The notes under the pieces were generated by a model. The model was not told where the DNA came from. It ran no database searches and worked only from the letters and a program-made list of their open reading frames with translations. A program made the translations under genes and the position numbers. From contig OX031065.1 of the NCBI GenBank assembly GCA_943736015.1, positions 32,502,427 to 32,566,426 of the forward strand: 64,000 bases of DNA. The letters run 5' to 3'. The DNA comes from Tridacna crocea. Its lineage: Eukaryota; Mollusca; Bivalvia; Cardiida; Cardiidae. This document shows, piece by piece, positions 31,801 to 41,418 of this stretch. Positions within the stretch are counted from its first letter, which is position 1. Every line of letters begins with the position of its first letter.

Positions 31801-31856
31801 GGTACAGAAAAATCAGGCCTGTGGAGCGATACAGGCGCTCAAGCGCCTCTAGTTTT
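31801..31856 (+). mobile_element. C1 3' terminus, variant hairpin
   Basis: GTGGAGCGATACAGG, then AGGCGCTCAAGCGCCT, a different hairpin sequence in the same place, then CTAGTTT. Confidence 0.65.
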
Positions 31857-31952
31857 TTTTGCATGATAAATTCATAATGTATGTTAGCATAAAAGCAAAA
31901 TCTCTGCCAGTAGTGTGATTTCAGGCCCTTCAGGGCCTTCTATCTGGTTTTG
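31857..31952 (+). mobile_element. D-family 3' terminus
   Basis: GCATAAAAGCAAAATCTCTG, CCAGTAGTGTGATTTC and AGGCCCTTCAGGGCCT. It follows a C1 end, as at 7076. Confidence 0.7.
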
Positions 31953-32349
31953 TTGATTGCAAATGTGTTCAATTTCTACAAGTCATGTTGTCTTACATAA
32001 AATCTTGAAATAAAAACATTCTCTTTGTGAACCTTTACTGTACTTCAAATCGTTATTAAAATATCAAAAGAAGTATTTAATTTATTTGAATTTGATACAT
32101 GAATTAAACTTAGCAGGGGGTTGAAGATGTCAATGTTCACATTACACAGAATTTTGAAGAATTTGAAACATGTATGTATTGTAGCATTGAAAAGATTTCT
32201 ATACATGCACAAACTCATTCTGACAGATCTTTTGTCAGTGTGACAGGAGATCGAGGTTTTTTCTCAGTCAGTAAGGCTCCATTTTTTTTCCTTGTGCTAC
32301 TTACAGTACATACATTCCTAAGTTTTAATGACCTTCAGCAACAAGACTT
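31953..32349. other. Intron 2 sequence, unassigned
   Basis: Nothing recognised. Confidence 0.5.
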
Positions 32350-32578
32350 TTAACTCATTACCAAACAACAAAACTTTAGGTTTGTCCAAATCGAAAGAAT
32401 TTGCAGACGACAAAATAAAAGTGACTGAAAATTTGAAATTTGTTTTGTAAAGGGTAGAAAACATTGTGGGAAAAGGAGAAAATGCTGGTTACCAGCATTT
32501 TCTCCTTTTCCCACAATGTTTTCTAAAGGCTTCTTTCTCAGGGGCATCAAAAGTAGGGATTGTGTGGTAATGGGTTAA
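32350..32578 (-). mobile_element. Type A element, full length (229 bp)
   Basis: TTAA at both ends, perfect inner palindrome. Confidence 0.93.
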
Positions 32579-32719
32579 AGATGTGGGAAAATTGGAAAAA
32601 TGTTTTTTGCCATTGTCTGCATTATGTTCAACTCTATGAAAGGCAAACCTGCAACATTGAATTTGCCATCAGATCTGCAAATACTTTGATTTGGACAAGT
32701 AATAAATATTGTTGTTTAA
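32575..32719 (+). mobile_element. Type A element, degraded, between two TTAAs
   Basis: The right half survives (CTGCAAATACTTTGATTTGG, AATATTGTTG); most of the palindrome is lost. Confidence 0.5.
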
Positions 32720-32944
32720 CTCATTACCACACAATCCCTACTTTGACGACCCTGAGAAAGAAGCCCTTAGAAAACATTGTGGGAAAAGGAGAAAATGCTG
32801 GTAACCAGCATTTTCTCCTTTATCCACAATATTTTCTACCCATCACAAAATAAATTTCAAAGTTTCAGTCACTTTTATTTTGTCATCTGCAAATGCTTTC
32901 GGTTTGAACAAATCTAAAATTTTGACGGTTTGGTAATGTGTTAA
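32716..32944 (+). mobile_element. Type A element, full length (229 bp)
   Basis: TTAA at both ends, palindrome with one mismatch (CCTTTATCC). Third of a chain sharing TTAAs. Confidence 0.92.
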
Positions 32945-33119
32945 AGGCAACTTTAGATGCTTTTGCAGTTTAGATCAAGATCAGACTTCTGATTTTGTGA
33001 TCTGCACTATCAGACAATATTTTGAGGCACACTCTGGTTGGAAAAGGCTGTAGATTTCTGCGAGTCTATTTATACCACAAGCTCAGAATATAGAATATTT
33101 GACTGAGCTGAAAACCTTG

Positions 33120-33312
33120 TCTCATTTATGAGTAGAGATCGGAGGTCACTAGTACAAATCCAGAGCTCGGCCATTTTCTTTCCAAGGATTGATGATAGTC
33201 ATTGCAACAGGATTTATTAGTATCTCACTGCCTATCATTGTTTCTAAGATGGTTATTTAAGAAGGCATCCAATGACTATGTAAAAATATTGTGCAAAATG
33301 ATATCAATAGAA
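33120..33312 (+). repeat. SINE body fragment
   Basis: TTTCTTTCCAAGGATTGATG, ATAGTCATTGCAACAGG and AGGAAAGCATGTATAGG match the SINE at 43165-43472 by eye; head and tail are lost. Confidence 0.6.
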
Positions 33313-33419
33313 ACTGCAGGAAAGCATGTATAGGTCCACTGGCAGCTGAAATATAAATGAATTTAATTTCTTTCTTTGCAAATGCTTGTAATAAGAAGAG
33401 TCTGGATAAATGTCATCTG

Positions 33420-33645
33420 TTAACTTTTTACCACACAAGAAAATTTTAGACTGGTCCAAATCGAAAGCATTTGCAGATGACAAAATAAATGTGTCTGAAA
33501 AATTCAAAACTGGTTTGGGAAGGGTAGAAAACATTGTGGGAAAAGGAGAAAATGCTGATTACCAGCATTTTCTTCTTTTCCCACAATGTTTTCAAAAGGC
33601 TTCTTTATCAGGTTCATCAAAAGTAGGGATTGTATGGTAATAGGT
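33420..33645 (-). mobile_element. Type A element
   Basis: Left TTAA, intact palindrome with matched tip change (GATTACC), right end GGTAATAGGT. Confidence 0.85.
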
Positions 33646-33663
33646 ACATGTAAAAGAGTACCC

Positions 33664-33883
33664 GTAAACAGAAGACCCATCTTTTAGACTTTCTCAAAGT
33701 AAAAGTGCTTGTAGACAACAATTTGAATCTGACTTGATGGGATTTATCTATGGAAGGGTAAATTACATTTCGGTAAAAGGAGCAAATGCTGGTTTCCAGC
33801 TTTTTACTCCTTTTCCCGAAATGTTCCCAAAAGTCTTTGTTGTTACGGACATTGGCGTGGAATTTTTTGGTAAAGGATTATTA
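33664..33883 (-). mobile_element. Type A element with compensated stem changes
   Basis: Left arm ACATTTCGG (33765-33773) pairs with CCGAAATGT (33816-33824), where most copies have ACATTGTGG and CCACAATGT. Termini eroded. Confidence 0.75.
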
Positions 33884-34014
33884 ACTACAATGACTTTGTA
33901 AAATAGATTTGGAATAAGGTTACAATCTTTTCCCATCATAGACCATTCATATAAATTTAAAACCCTTTTTGGTAACTTGACAGGTAGATTAATACTAGAT
34001 GCCAGGAGAGAAAA

Positions 34015-34205
34015 CCTTAAGACTAGTAAAAATTTACAGCATTTGCAAAGACAAAATTTTAATGGTTCTCAAATAATGGGATTGTCTGAAATAAAGATAA
34101 AAGAGAAGTGATCGAAAAGGTGACCATCATTTTCTCCTTTCTACGCAATGTTTTCTTAAGCCCTTTTCTTCAGGGTTGTTAAAATACAGAATTGTTTTTC
34201 AAAAA
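34015..34205 (-). mobile_element. Type A element, degraded
   Basis: CATTTGCAAAGACAAAATTT, GGTGACCATCATTTTC, CAATGTTTTC. Confidence 0.5.
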
Positions 34206-34477
34206 GATAGGAGCATTTTCAGTGAATTACTGTAATAAATGCAAAGCTGGCCATTATTTTTCCTAGACCTTTTTGACATTTGATACTTGAGTTTTTCAAA
34301 AGACAATTGATGCTCCCAGTTTAAAAAAACAACATTTATGCTAGTTCCTGGAATACATGTATATTGTGCATCCATTATGTAAGGGCTATATAAAGTAAAG
34401 AAAGGAGAAAAGAGTTGATCAAATTTTGAACAGAGCTACCCCCCTTGGTCTTGGCTAAACATGTTGATCTGTATTGA

Positions 34478-34539
34478 TTCTTTACGAGACAATGATGTAG
34501 ACTTGTCCAAATTAAAGGCATATTCAGACAACAAATTAA
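34478..34539 (-). mobile_element. Type A left-end remnant
   Basis: GTAGACTTGTCCAAATTAAA and CAGACAACAAATTAA, ending at the TTAA of the next copy. Confidence 0.55.
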
Positions 34540-34764
34540 CCATTTACCACACAATGACAACTTTTAACACCCAGGATAGAAAAAGCTTTTGAAAACATTG
34601 TGGGAAAAGGAGAAAATGCTGGTTACCAGCATTTTCTCCTTTTCCCACAATGTTTTCTACCCTTTCAAAGAAAAACCATTTCATATGATCCACACTGAAA
34701 CTGTCATCTTCAAATGCTTTCAATTCGAACTGGTCTAAAATTCTGCTATATGGTAAAGGCTTAA
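34536..34764 (+). mobile_element. Type A element, full length (229 bp)
   Basis: TTAA at both ends; perfect inner palindrome with centre GGTTACC. Confidence 0.92.
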
Positions 34765-35793
34765 ACCTGACTCAAACATTTAGATTTCCTTAGGAAAGGG
34801 TTGTCAACATTTTGGATCTGTTTTCAAAATCTTTCTTCCTCAGGGTTGTTATTTGTAATGTGTGATACAGAGTTATGCTAAAGTCACAAAAAAATCAGCG
34901 GCACCGTTATTTCGGTGGTTCTCCATTTTATTTTGCTGATTGGTAGTAAAGAGCGACAGGCAGATGTCGGTGTTTGTTCGGTGGATATATTCCTCTAGCG
35001 GTCACATAAAAGCGATGCCTCTGAATGGCAATTATGCAGCACTTGTATGACCAAACAATCATTGATCAAAAGTTGATTTGTTGCTGATATGCCGGCCTGC
35101 TGTTGCTAGGCCGATTGTTGCAGGCGCCCGGCTAATCAAAGAAATGTAAGCACAGCTTCAAAAGACTTTAAGTAGTCAGCGATTGTACACCGAGCTATGG
35201 CTGTGCTACTGCCCATCACGCCCAGGCCCACCCAGAGTCAATACAAAGGGGGCAGACTACTGGATATTTTCGCAGAGTTTTAAAGTACATGGATTATGGC
35301 ATCCAAGACGACTCCTTCCTCCCATGCTGCCGCAAGCGCTGCTATCAGCACCTGGTCTTGTTGAAGACGGGCGTACTGTGCCCTAAAGACCATCAGCCTT
35401 CTTCTTCTGTCAATTAATGGCATAACGACTTTTGCAGTCTGCAGTCTCAGTTTTTGGTTCAAATGAATTGGCTGTATTCTAGTTTTTGTTACCTTTGCTG
35501 TTAAAAATATGAATTTATTTGACAAGTACACCTTTTATGTATTGCTTGCACATAATTTCTGTAGATTTTGTGTGTCAATTTGTCCTGTTTACATTGTTCA
35601 AAGCGGAGTAGACTTTTAAAAGAAATTAGCCAACAAAAACCTCACTTCATAACAAAGGACCTCAATAGAAGTTTTTATCGCATTTACTTTCAATAGAAAA
35701 TTTCATATACAAACATGTGTGACAAAAACAAGCTTATCACTGGCTCAGAGGTAAAAGTACTGGAAAGGCATTTAGACTTGTTATAGGTTGGGT
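34765..35793. other. Intron 2 island of higher GC
   Basis: 34870-35530 lacks the common families and is richer in GC and CpG. A minus-strand open frame (35531-35280) includes RRRRLMVFRAQYARLQQ and AALAAAWEEG; I do not recognise it, and it has no clear start or partner exon. It may be a fragment of an older transposon or captured gene. Confidence 0.35.
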
Positions 35794-36022
35794 TTAACCC
35801 TTTACTGCATAAGGTATTTCTATGGTATCTCTAATTGACCCTAAATAAAAGCAAGGATGAAGCCGTTTTTTATGTGTATAGGATACCTTTTGATAGCATA
35901 GAAAATGTTGCGACAAAAGGTGAAATTGCTCGTCACGAGCAATTTCACCTTTTGCCACAAAGTTTTCCAAAGGCTCCTTCAAGCAATGCGTAGAAACGAG
36001 TATCTATGGAGTAAAGGGTTAA
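35794..36022 (-). mobile_element. Type B element, full length (229 bp)
   Basis: TTAA at both ends; stem CAAAAGGTGAAATTGCTCG with tip TCACGA; one base lost in the outer left arm. Confidence 0.93.
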
Positions 36023-36042
36023 CTCCTTCACCAGCGAGGAAA

Positions 36043-36272
36043 CTAACCCTTTCCCAAACGACAAAATTTTAGACTGGTCCAAATTGAAAGCACTTGCAGA
36101 CGACAAAATTAATTTTACTCAAAAAGCAAAAATTGTTTCCAGCAGGGAGGAAAACATTGTGGGAAAAGGAGAAAAATGCTGGTTACCAGCATTTTCTCTT
36201 TTTCCCACAGTGTTTTCAAAAGGCTTGTCACTCAGGGCCGTAAGAACAAGGGATTGCTTGGTATTGGGTTAA
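36043..36272 (-). mobile_element. Type A element
   Basis: Left CTAA, right TTAA; near-perfect palindrome. Confidence 0.87.
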
Positions 36273-36415
36273 CCCTATGCTACACAACAAAATTTTGGAC
36301 CGGACCAAGTTCAGAGCATTTGCAGTTGACAAAAGTTACAAAATAAATGTGATTTAAAAACTGAAATTTGTTTTCAAACGAATAGAAAATATTGTGGGTA
36401 AAGGAGAAATGTCTT
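36269..36415 (-). mobile_element. Type A element, 3' truncated
   Basis: Shares TTAA with the preceding copy; ends inside the left arm at GGTAAAGGAGAAATG. Confidence 0.7.
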
Positions 36416-36618
36416 GTATGTTTTCATCCTCAAAAGTGATTGGTCTAGGAAAGTGAGCATCCAAAATTTCAGTATATATTAACAGGAATGACCAGAAAAC
36501 ATTTAAGTTTTGACATGACAATAAAGACACAGATAACAAAGGGAAATAATGAAAATATACATGTAGCACTGGTTTCTCTGGAAACAGCTGAGCAAATATT
36601 AAGTTCAGAATCTTCAAT

Positions 36619-36847
36619 TTAACCCATTACCACACAATCCCTACTTTTGACGGCCCTGAGAAAGAAGCCTTTAGAAAACATTGTGGGAAAAGGAGAAAAT
36701 GCTGGTAACCAGCATTTTCTCCTTTTCCCACAATGTTTTCTACCCTTCACAAAACAAATTTCAAATTTTCAGTCACTTTTATTTTGTTGTCTGCAAATGC
36801 TTTCAATTTGGACCAGTCTAAAATATTGTCATTTGGTAATGGGTTAA
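36619..36847 (+). mobile_element. Type A element, full length (229 bp)
   Basis: TTAA at both ends, perfect 71-nt palindrome; very close to the family consensus. Confidence 0.95.
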
Positions 36848-37013
36848 GCCCTGGTACCAAAATATAATATATCGTACTTGGCCAAATTGAAAGTGTTTTA
36901 GACAACAGAATAAATGGAATTGGTCAATTCGAATTAGTTTTGGGAAAGATAGAAAACATTGTGGAAGAAGGAGAAAATGCTATTTACCAGCATTTTCACC
37001 GTTTCCCACAATG
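36844..37013 (-). mobile_element. Type A element, 3' truncated
   Basis: TTAAGCCCTGGTACC start; palindrome with several mismatches ending CCCACAATG. Confidence 0.65.
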
Positions 37014-37065
37014 TACCAAACTACAAAATTTCAGACATGTCATTCATTCGACATGTTGGAAGACA
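37013..37065 (-). mobile_element. Type A left-end remnant
   Basis: TACCAAACTACAAAATTTC AGACATGTC only. Confidence 0.5.
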
Positions 37066-37097
37066 ATGTTGAATGATAATAGTTATTTTGTGTGAAA

Positions 37098-37287
37098 GTG
37101 TAGGAAATACTGAGATTGCATTTGAAAACACTGTAGGAAAAGAGGTTACCCGCATTTTCTCCATTTTCAACAATGTTATCTACCCATTGAAAGGCATAAA
37201 CTATTATTTAATAAAAAATACATGTACCGACCCCTGTAAATTTCTTCATTATTGATGAGACTAAAAGTTCCCTGTGTAAAGGGTTAA
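37098..37287 (+). mobile_element. Type A element, degraded
   Basis: GAAAACACTGTAGGAAAAG, broken tip, right end TGTGTAAAGGGTTAA. Confidence 0.5.
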
Positions 37288-37513
37288 CCCTTTACCCAAC
37301 AACAACATTTTGGAGTGGTCCAAAATGAAAGCACATGCAGACGACGAAGTAAACATACCTCAAAAATTGAAATTTGTTTCCAGCAGGGTAGAAAACATTG
37401 TGGGAAAAGGAGAAAATGCTGGTTACAAGCATTTTTCTCCTTTTCCCACAATGTTTTCAAAAGGCTTCTATCTCAGGGTCGTAAAAACCAGGGATTACTT
37501 GGTAAAGGGTTAA
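37284..37513 (-). mobile_element. Type A element, full length
   Basis: TTAA at both ends; palindrome with centre GGTTACA. Confidence 0.9.
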
Positions 37514-37633
37514 TGATTTCTGCTTGAAAGGGTAGAAAACACTTGGGGGAAAAAAAAAGAGAAAAAGCTGGTTACCAGAATTTTCTCTTTTTCCAAAAAC
37601 GTTTTCAGGGTCCATTCTTGCCAAGGTCATTAA
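37510..37633 (-). mobile_element. Type A element, 5' deleted
   Basis: Left terminus replaced; hairpin AGAGAAAAAGCTGGTTACC; TTAA at both edges. Confidence 0.65.
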
Positions 37634-37841
37634 CTCTTACCAAACAACAAATTTTTTGACAGGTCCAAATTGAGAGCATTTGCAAACGACTAAATAAATG
37701 TGACTGAAAAGTTAAAACTTGTTATGGGAAGGGTTGAAAACATTCTGGGAGAAAATGCTGTTTACCAGCATTTTCTCCTTTTCCCAGAATGTTTTCTAAA
37801 GCCTTCTCTTTCAGGGTCGTCATTGTGTGGTAAAGAGTTAA
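37630..37841 (-). mobile_element. Type A element with compensated stem change
   Basis: ACATTCTGGG pairs with CCCAGAATGT (G to C with C to G in the partner). The left arm lost AAAAGG. TTAA at both ends. Confidence 0.87.
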
Positions 37842-38174
37842 AACATTGGGTTGTGGGATTGTTGGCTAGAACCAGTTTACATTGTACTTTCAAATCCTGA
37901 TAAAAATTTGTGTGTGTGAGACAGACCCACTTACTGATGACATTGAATTTGTTCAGCTTGTGAATAGACAAGGTTTTGGAAGAATTTCAAGTTCTTTATT
38001 GAAAAATATAATCTGTATAGCTACATGTGTCTAGCAGGTATTTGTCTTTAGCTGATTCAGGCTTAGAGTTTATGTAAATACAGATTTAGAAAACAAGATA
38101 AAGGTTGAGAGCAGGGGAGGTTGTTCAACTATTTATTGGATGCTTGAATTCAGCATAGCCAGTAGGGTACAGGA
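37842..38174. other. Intron 2 sequence, unassigned
   Basis: Nothing recognised. Confidence 0.5.
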
Positions 38175-38403
38175 CTAAACCCATTACCACTCAATCCCTA
38201 CTTTTGACGACCCCGAGAGAAGCCTTCGGAAAACCATGTGGGAAAAAGAGAAAATGCTGGTAACCAGCATTTTCCCCTTTTCCCACAACGTTTTCTACCC
38301 TTCACAAAACAAATTTCAAATTTTCAGTCGGTTTGATTTTGTCGTCTGCAAATGCTTTGGATTTGGACAAATCCTAACATTTTGTCATTTGGTAATGAGT
38401 TAA
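38175..38403 (+). mobile_element. Type A element
   Basis: Left CTAA, right TTAA shared with the next, oppositely oriented copy. Confidence 0.88.
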
Positions 38404-38610
38404 CTCTTTACCAAACAACAAAATTTTACACTGGTCCAAATTGAAAGCATTTGCAGATGACAAATCAAAATTTGTTTTAGGAAGAAAAGAACACAATGTG
38501 AGAAAAGGAGAAAATGCTGGTTACCAGCATTTTCTCCTTCACCCAGAATGTTTTCAAAAGGCTTCTTTCACAGGAGTATTTAAAGTCAGGATTGTTTGGT
38601 AAAGGGTTAA
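38400..38610 (-). mobile_element. Type A element
   Basis: TTAA at both ends; short deletion after GACAAATC. Confidence 0.88.
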
Positions 38611-38611
38611 G

Positions 38612-38835
38612 AGGAGCCGGGATTGCCCACCTTGGCTAATTTTTTTTCCAAAGATTGATGATGATCAGAGACAGGATTTGTTCCTCTCTCACATGCTGGT
38701 TGTCGTTTCAACAATGGCTATGTGGAAAAGTAAGAATATTGTGGGGAGTACAGTGAAAGTGGTAAACAATACTTTTGGAAAACGCTAACAGTTGCACTAG
38801 CCTCCACGATATGACTGATATGATATTGGAAATGG
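38612..38835 (+). repeat. SINE copy, degraded
   Basis: TTTCCAAAGATTGATGATG, TTCCTCTCTCACATGCTGG and a TGCACTAGCCTCCACGATAT-like 3' part follow the order seen at 43165-43472. Confidence 0.6.
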
Positions 38836-38954
38836 CATTTATTCAGAGCTCTTATAAAACATACAAACTGTCATAAAGAACATTCACAGATGAAAAGTTA
38901 CTTGTGGCTGGTAATCTGTATTCTCTCCTTTTCCTTTGATATTTTCGAGCCTCA

Positions 38955-39115
38955 CTAGTTTCACTGGGTTTTTTCACAGGAGTGTCCGTGGGCAAGACAC
39001 TGCAGAGCCTAGCCTAGTACTTGTGAAACGCAGGAAACATGAAAATGTGAACTGTTGCTGTGATGTAACTGAAATAATGTTGAAAGCGGCATAAAACACC
39101 AATCAAACAAACAAA
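38955..39115 (+). repeat. SINE 3' part
   Basis: GAGTGTCCGTGGGCAAGACA, GCCTAGCCTAGTACTTGTG, then ATGTTGAAAGCGGCATAAAA and AATCAAACAAACAAAT tail. Confidence 0.65.
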
Positions 39116-39119
39116 TCCT

Positions 39120-39348
39120 TTAACTCTTTACCAAACAATCCCTACTTTTAACGACCCAGAGAAAGAAGCCTTTTGAAAACATTGTGGGAAAAGGAGAAAA
39201 TGCTGGTAACCAGCATTTTCTCCTTTTCCCACAATGTTTTCTACCCTTCTCAAAACAAACTTCTCTTTTTGATCCACATTTATTTTGTTACCTGCAAATG
39301 CTTTCAATTTGGACAAATCTACAATTTTTCTGTTTGGTAAAGGATTAA
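39120..39348 (+). mobile_element. Type A element, full length (229 bp)
   Basis: TTAA at both ends, inserted just after the SINE tail; perfect inner palindrome. Confidence 0.93.
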
Positions 39349-39439
39349 TATTTTTAGAATCTTTACTAGGGTCATTAAAACACAGGATTATTTTTTAAAG
39401 GGCTAGCCTTTTACCCCATAAGTAACATTTAGATAACTG

Positions 39440-39612
39440 GCAGGACTGGTTTTTAATGCCACAGGCTCAAAGTCAACAGGCTTATGTCAAGGCACAGTTT
39501 CCATTGTGTGTGTGTTTATGCATGTGTTCATGCATGCATGAACTTTTATTTCAAACATCTCTGAAAATTCCAATCCAATTTTGATGAAACTTCATGGAAA
39601 TGATCTTGCAGT
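39440..39612 (+). mobile_element. C1 5' fragment
   Basis: CAGGCTTATGTCAAGGCACAG and TTTGATGAAACTTCATGG (split text), cut by a C3 element. Confidence 0.55.
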
Positions 39613-39950
39613 TTTTAGCTCACCTGAGCTATTGTGATCACTCACCGTCTGTCGGCGTCAGCCGTCTGCTCGTCCGTCTGTCTGTTCACATTTCTTTGTT
39701 TAGACTCTAGCATCTACAAATATTAACCAATGGGCACCAAACTTGGTCAAAATACATGTATATATGACAATAAGATCTCAGATGAGTATGATTATGGATC
39801 TAATCGGACCAGAACATTTGAAGTTATTTGCCTTTGAATTAGAAAAATCAACACCAAACTTGGTAGAGAAAAGTACAGCTTTATCTTACTGGTTGTTGCT
39901 CTCATGCTCAGCAGCCAGTTACTCAGGAAGAATACTCTGTGCTGTACTTA
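39613..39950 (+). mobile_element. C3 element, 5' part
   Basis: TTTTTAGCTCACCTGAGC, TGTGATCACTCACCGTC, GCATCTACAAATATTAACC; similar to 50032-50575. Confidence 0.65.
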
Positions 39951-39952
39951 TC

Positions 39953-40126
39953 TAGGGCCTGTATCCACCAATTATTCTTAATTGCATTCTTAGGCAAATT
40001 TTATATTTGAAAAGAAGATAGTTCATGATTGGCTGAACCCTTTGGTTTAACCAATCAGAAGTTGTGTTACTTGCAAATTTGGAAAATTTTTGAGAATAGG
40101 ACTAAGACTGGTCTTAAACCCTAAAG
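39953..40126. mobile_element. F foldback element
   Basis: AGGGCCTGTATCCACC, GATTGGCTGAACC and GGTTTAACCAATCAG arms; more diverged than the copy at 14884. Confidence 0.6.
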
Positions 40127-40818
40127 CATCCCCATAATCTCAGTTTGCCCCAAGTGTACATCAAGATCAGGAATGCAGTCTAAATTGTTTTGCTGAGACA
40201 TGCTGCGGAAAAGCAACCATGACTTTAAGCAACCATGACTTTATAATTATTTAGGTTTTATTTGTAAATTGAAAATAAGGATAAGGTTGATTCATCACTC
40301 CTTAGCGTTAATGTGGTTGGTAGATAGACTCAAATAAGCTTACATGTAGTTAGGTGCACTAGCAACCGCCATATAACTGAAAGAATGCTAAAAACGGCGT
40401 GAAACACCAAACAGAGAACCTTTTTCAAAAAGTATTTTCAACTAGTATTTTAGCACTGTAGGGATTTGAAAAGTTATAGTGTAACAGTTTGGGGTAAGGT
40501 AATCGATAATCTGGCAGATTATTGTCAATCATGACTTTAATCTGTTTTGAAATCTTTATGTCATGTATCCTTATCCCTAAAAGTATTTTGGTTAACATAA
40601 AAGGGACCGCTGTTGATGGCAAAGATCAAGATCGGATTGCACAAAATTTGCAATCAGAGTTTGAAGCTGTACGGATTGCACAAAATTTGCAATCAGAGTT
40701 TGAAGCTGTACCAAAGTGAAGCTTTAAGATAGACAAGTTTACGGAGTGTCTGGATAATAATTTTTTAACAACTGATGTAGAGTATAAAATTGGTGCAAAA
40801 ATAAGTTAAAACTCTTTA
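40127..40818. other. Intron 2 sequence with SINE tail and 39-bp tandem
   Basis: 40355-40415 holds a SINE tail (GCTAAAAACGGCGTGAAAC). 40633-40710 is a 39-bp unit in two perfect copies (CGGATTGCACAAAATTTGC...). The rest is unassigned. Confidence 0.55.
40633..40710 (+). repeat. 39-bp tandem repeat, two units
   Basis: CGGATTGCACAAAATTTGCA starts at 40633 and again at 40672; units look identical. Confidence 0.85.
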
Positions 40819-41030
40819 TTAACCCATTACCACACTATCCCTACTTTTGACAAGCCTTTAGAAAACATTGTGGGAAAAGGAGAAAATGCTGGTAACCAGC
40901 ATTTTCTCCTTTTCCCACAATGTTTTCTACCTTTCACAAAATTTCAAACTTTCAGTTGCTTTTATTTTATCGTCTGCATTTGCTGTCGATCTAGACAAAC
41001 CTAAAATTTTGTTGTGTCGTAATGAGTTAA
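40819..41030 (+). mobile_element. Type A element
   Basis: TTAA at both ends; short deletion before the palindrome, which is perfect over the inner 60 nt. Confidence 0.9.
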
Positions 41031-41190
41031 ACAATCCTATGTTTAAATGATCCCCCAAGTTGGCAGGCTTTTCTTAATATTGAAGGAAAAGGAGAAAATC
41101 CTGGTGACCTTAACGTCAAGTCCCCTTTTTTGAGCCATATTCGATATTTTGTCTGCAAAATTATTTCATCTAGGGAAGTGTAAAATTTAA
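41027..41190 (+). mobile_element. Type A element, degraded
   Basis: Shares TTAA; AAGGAAAAGGAGAAAATCC with a lost right arm. Confidence 0.5.
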
Positions 41191-41418
41191 TCTTTTTGTG
41201 GAAAGATACGGCTTGAATCTTGTTTCCCACAGTGCAAGGATAATCCTTATTTGGAACGGTATTCTGCCTTTGAAGAAATTTATCCGTTTGTTGAAAATGT
41301 GGAAATAATGTCTCTTAGTAATGTTTCAAAATGTTACTGTAAAAAGTTATGTAACTGTTCATACCCTTAAGCTTTGTATCATAGGAAGTCAGTGTGGGAA
41401 AGGGAGCATTTGTATTTA

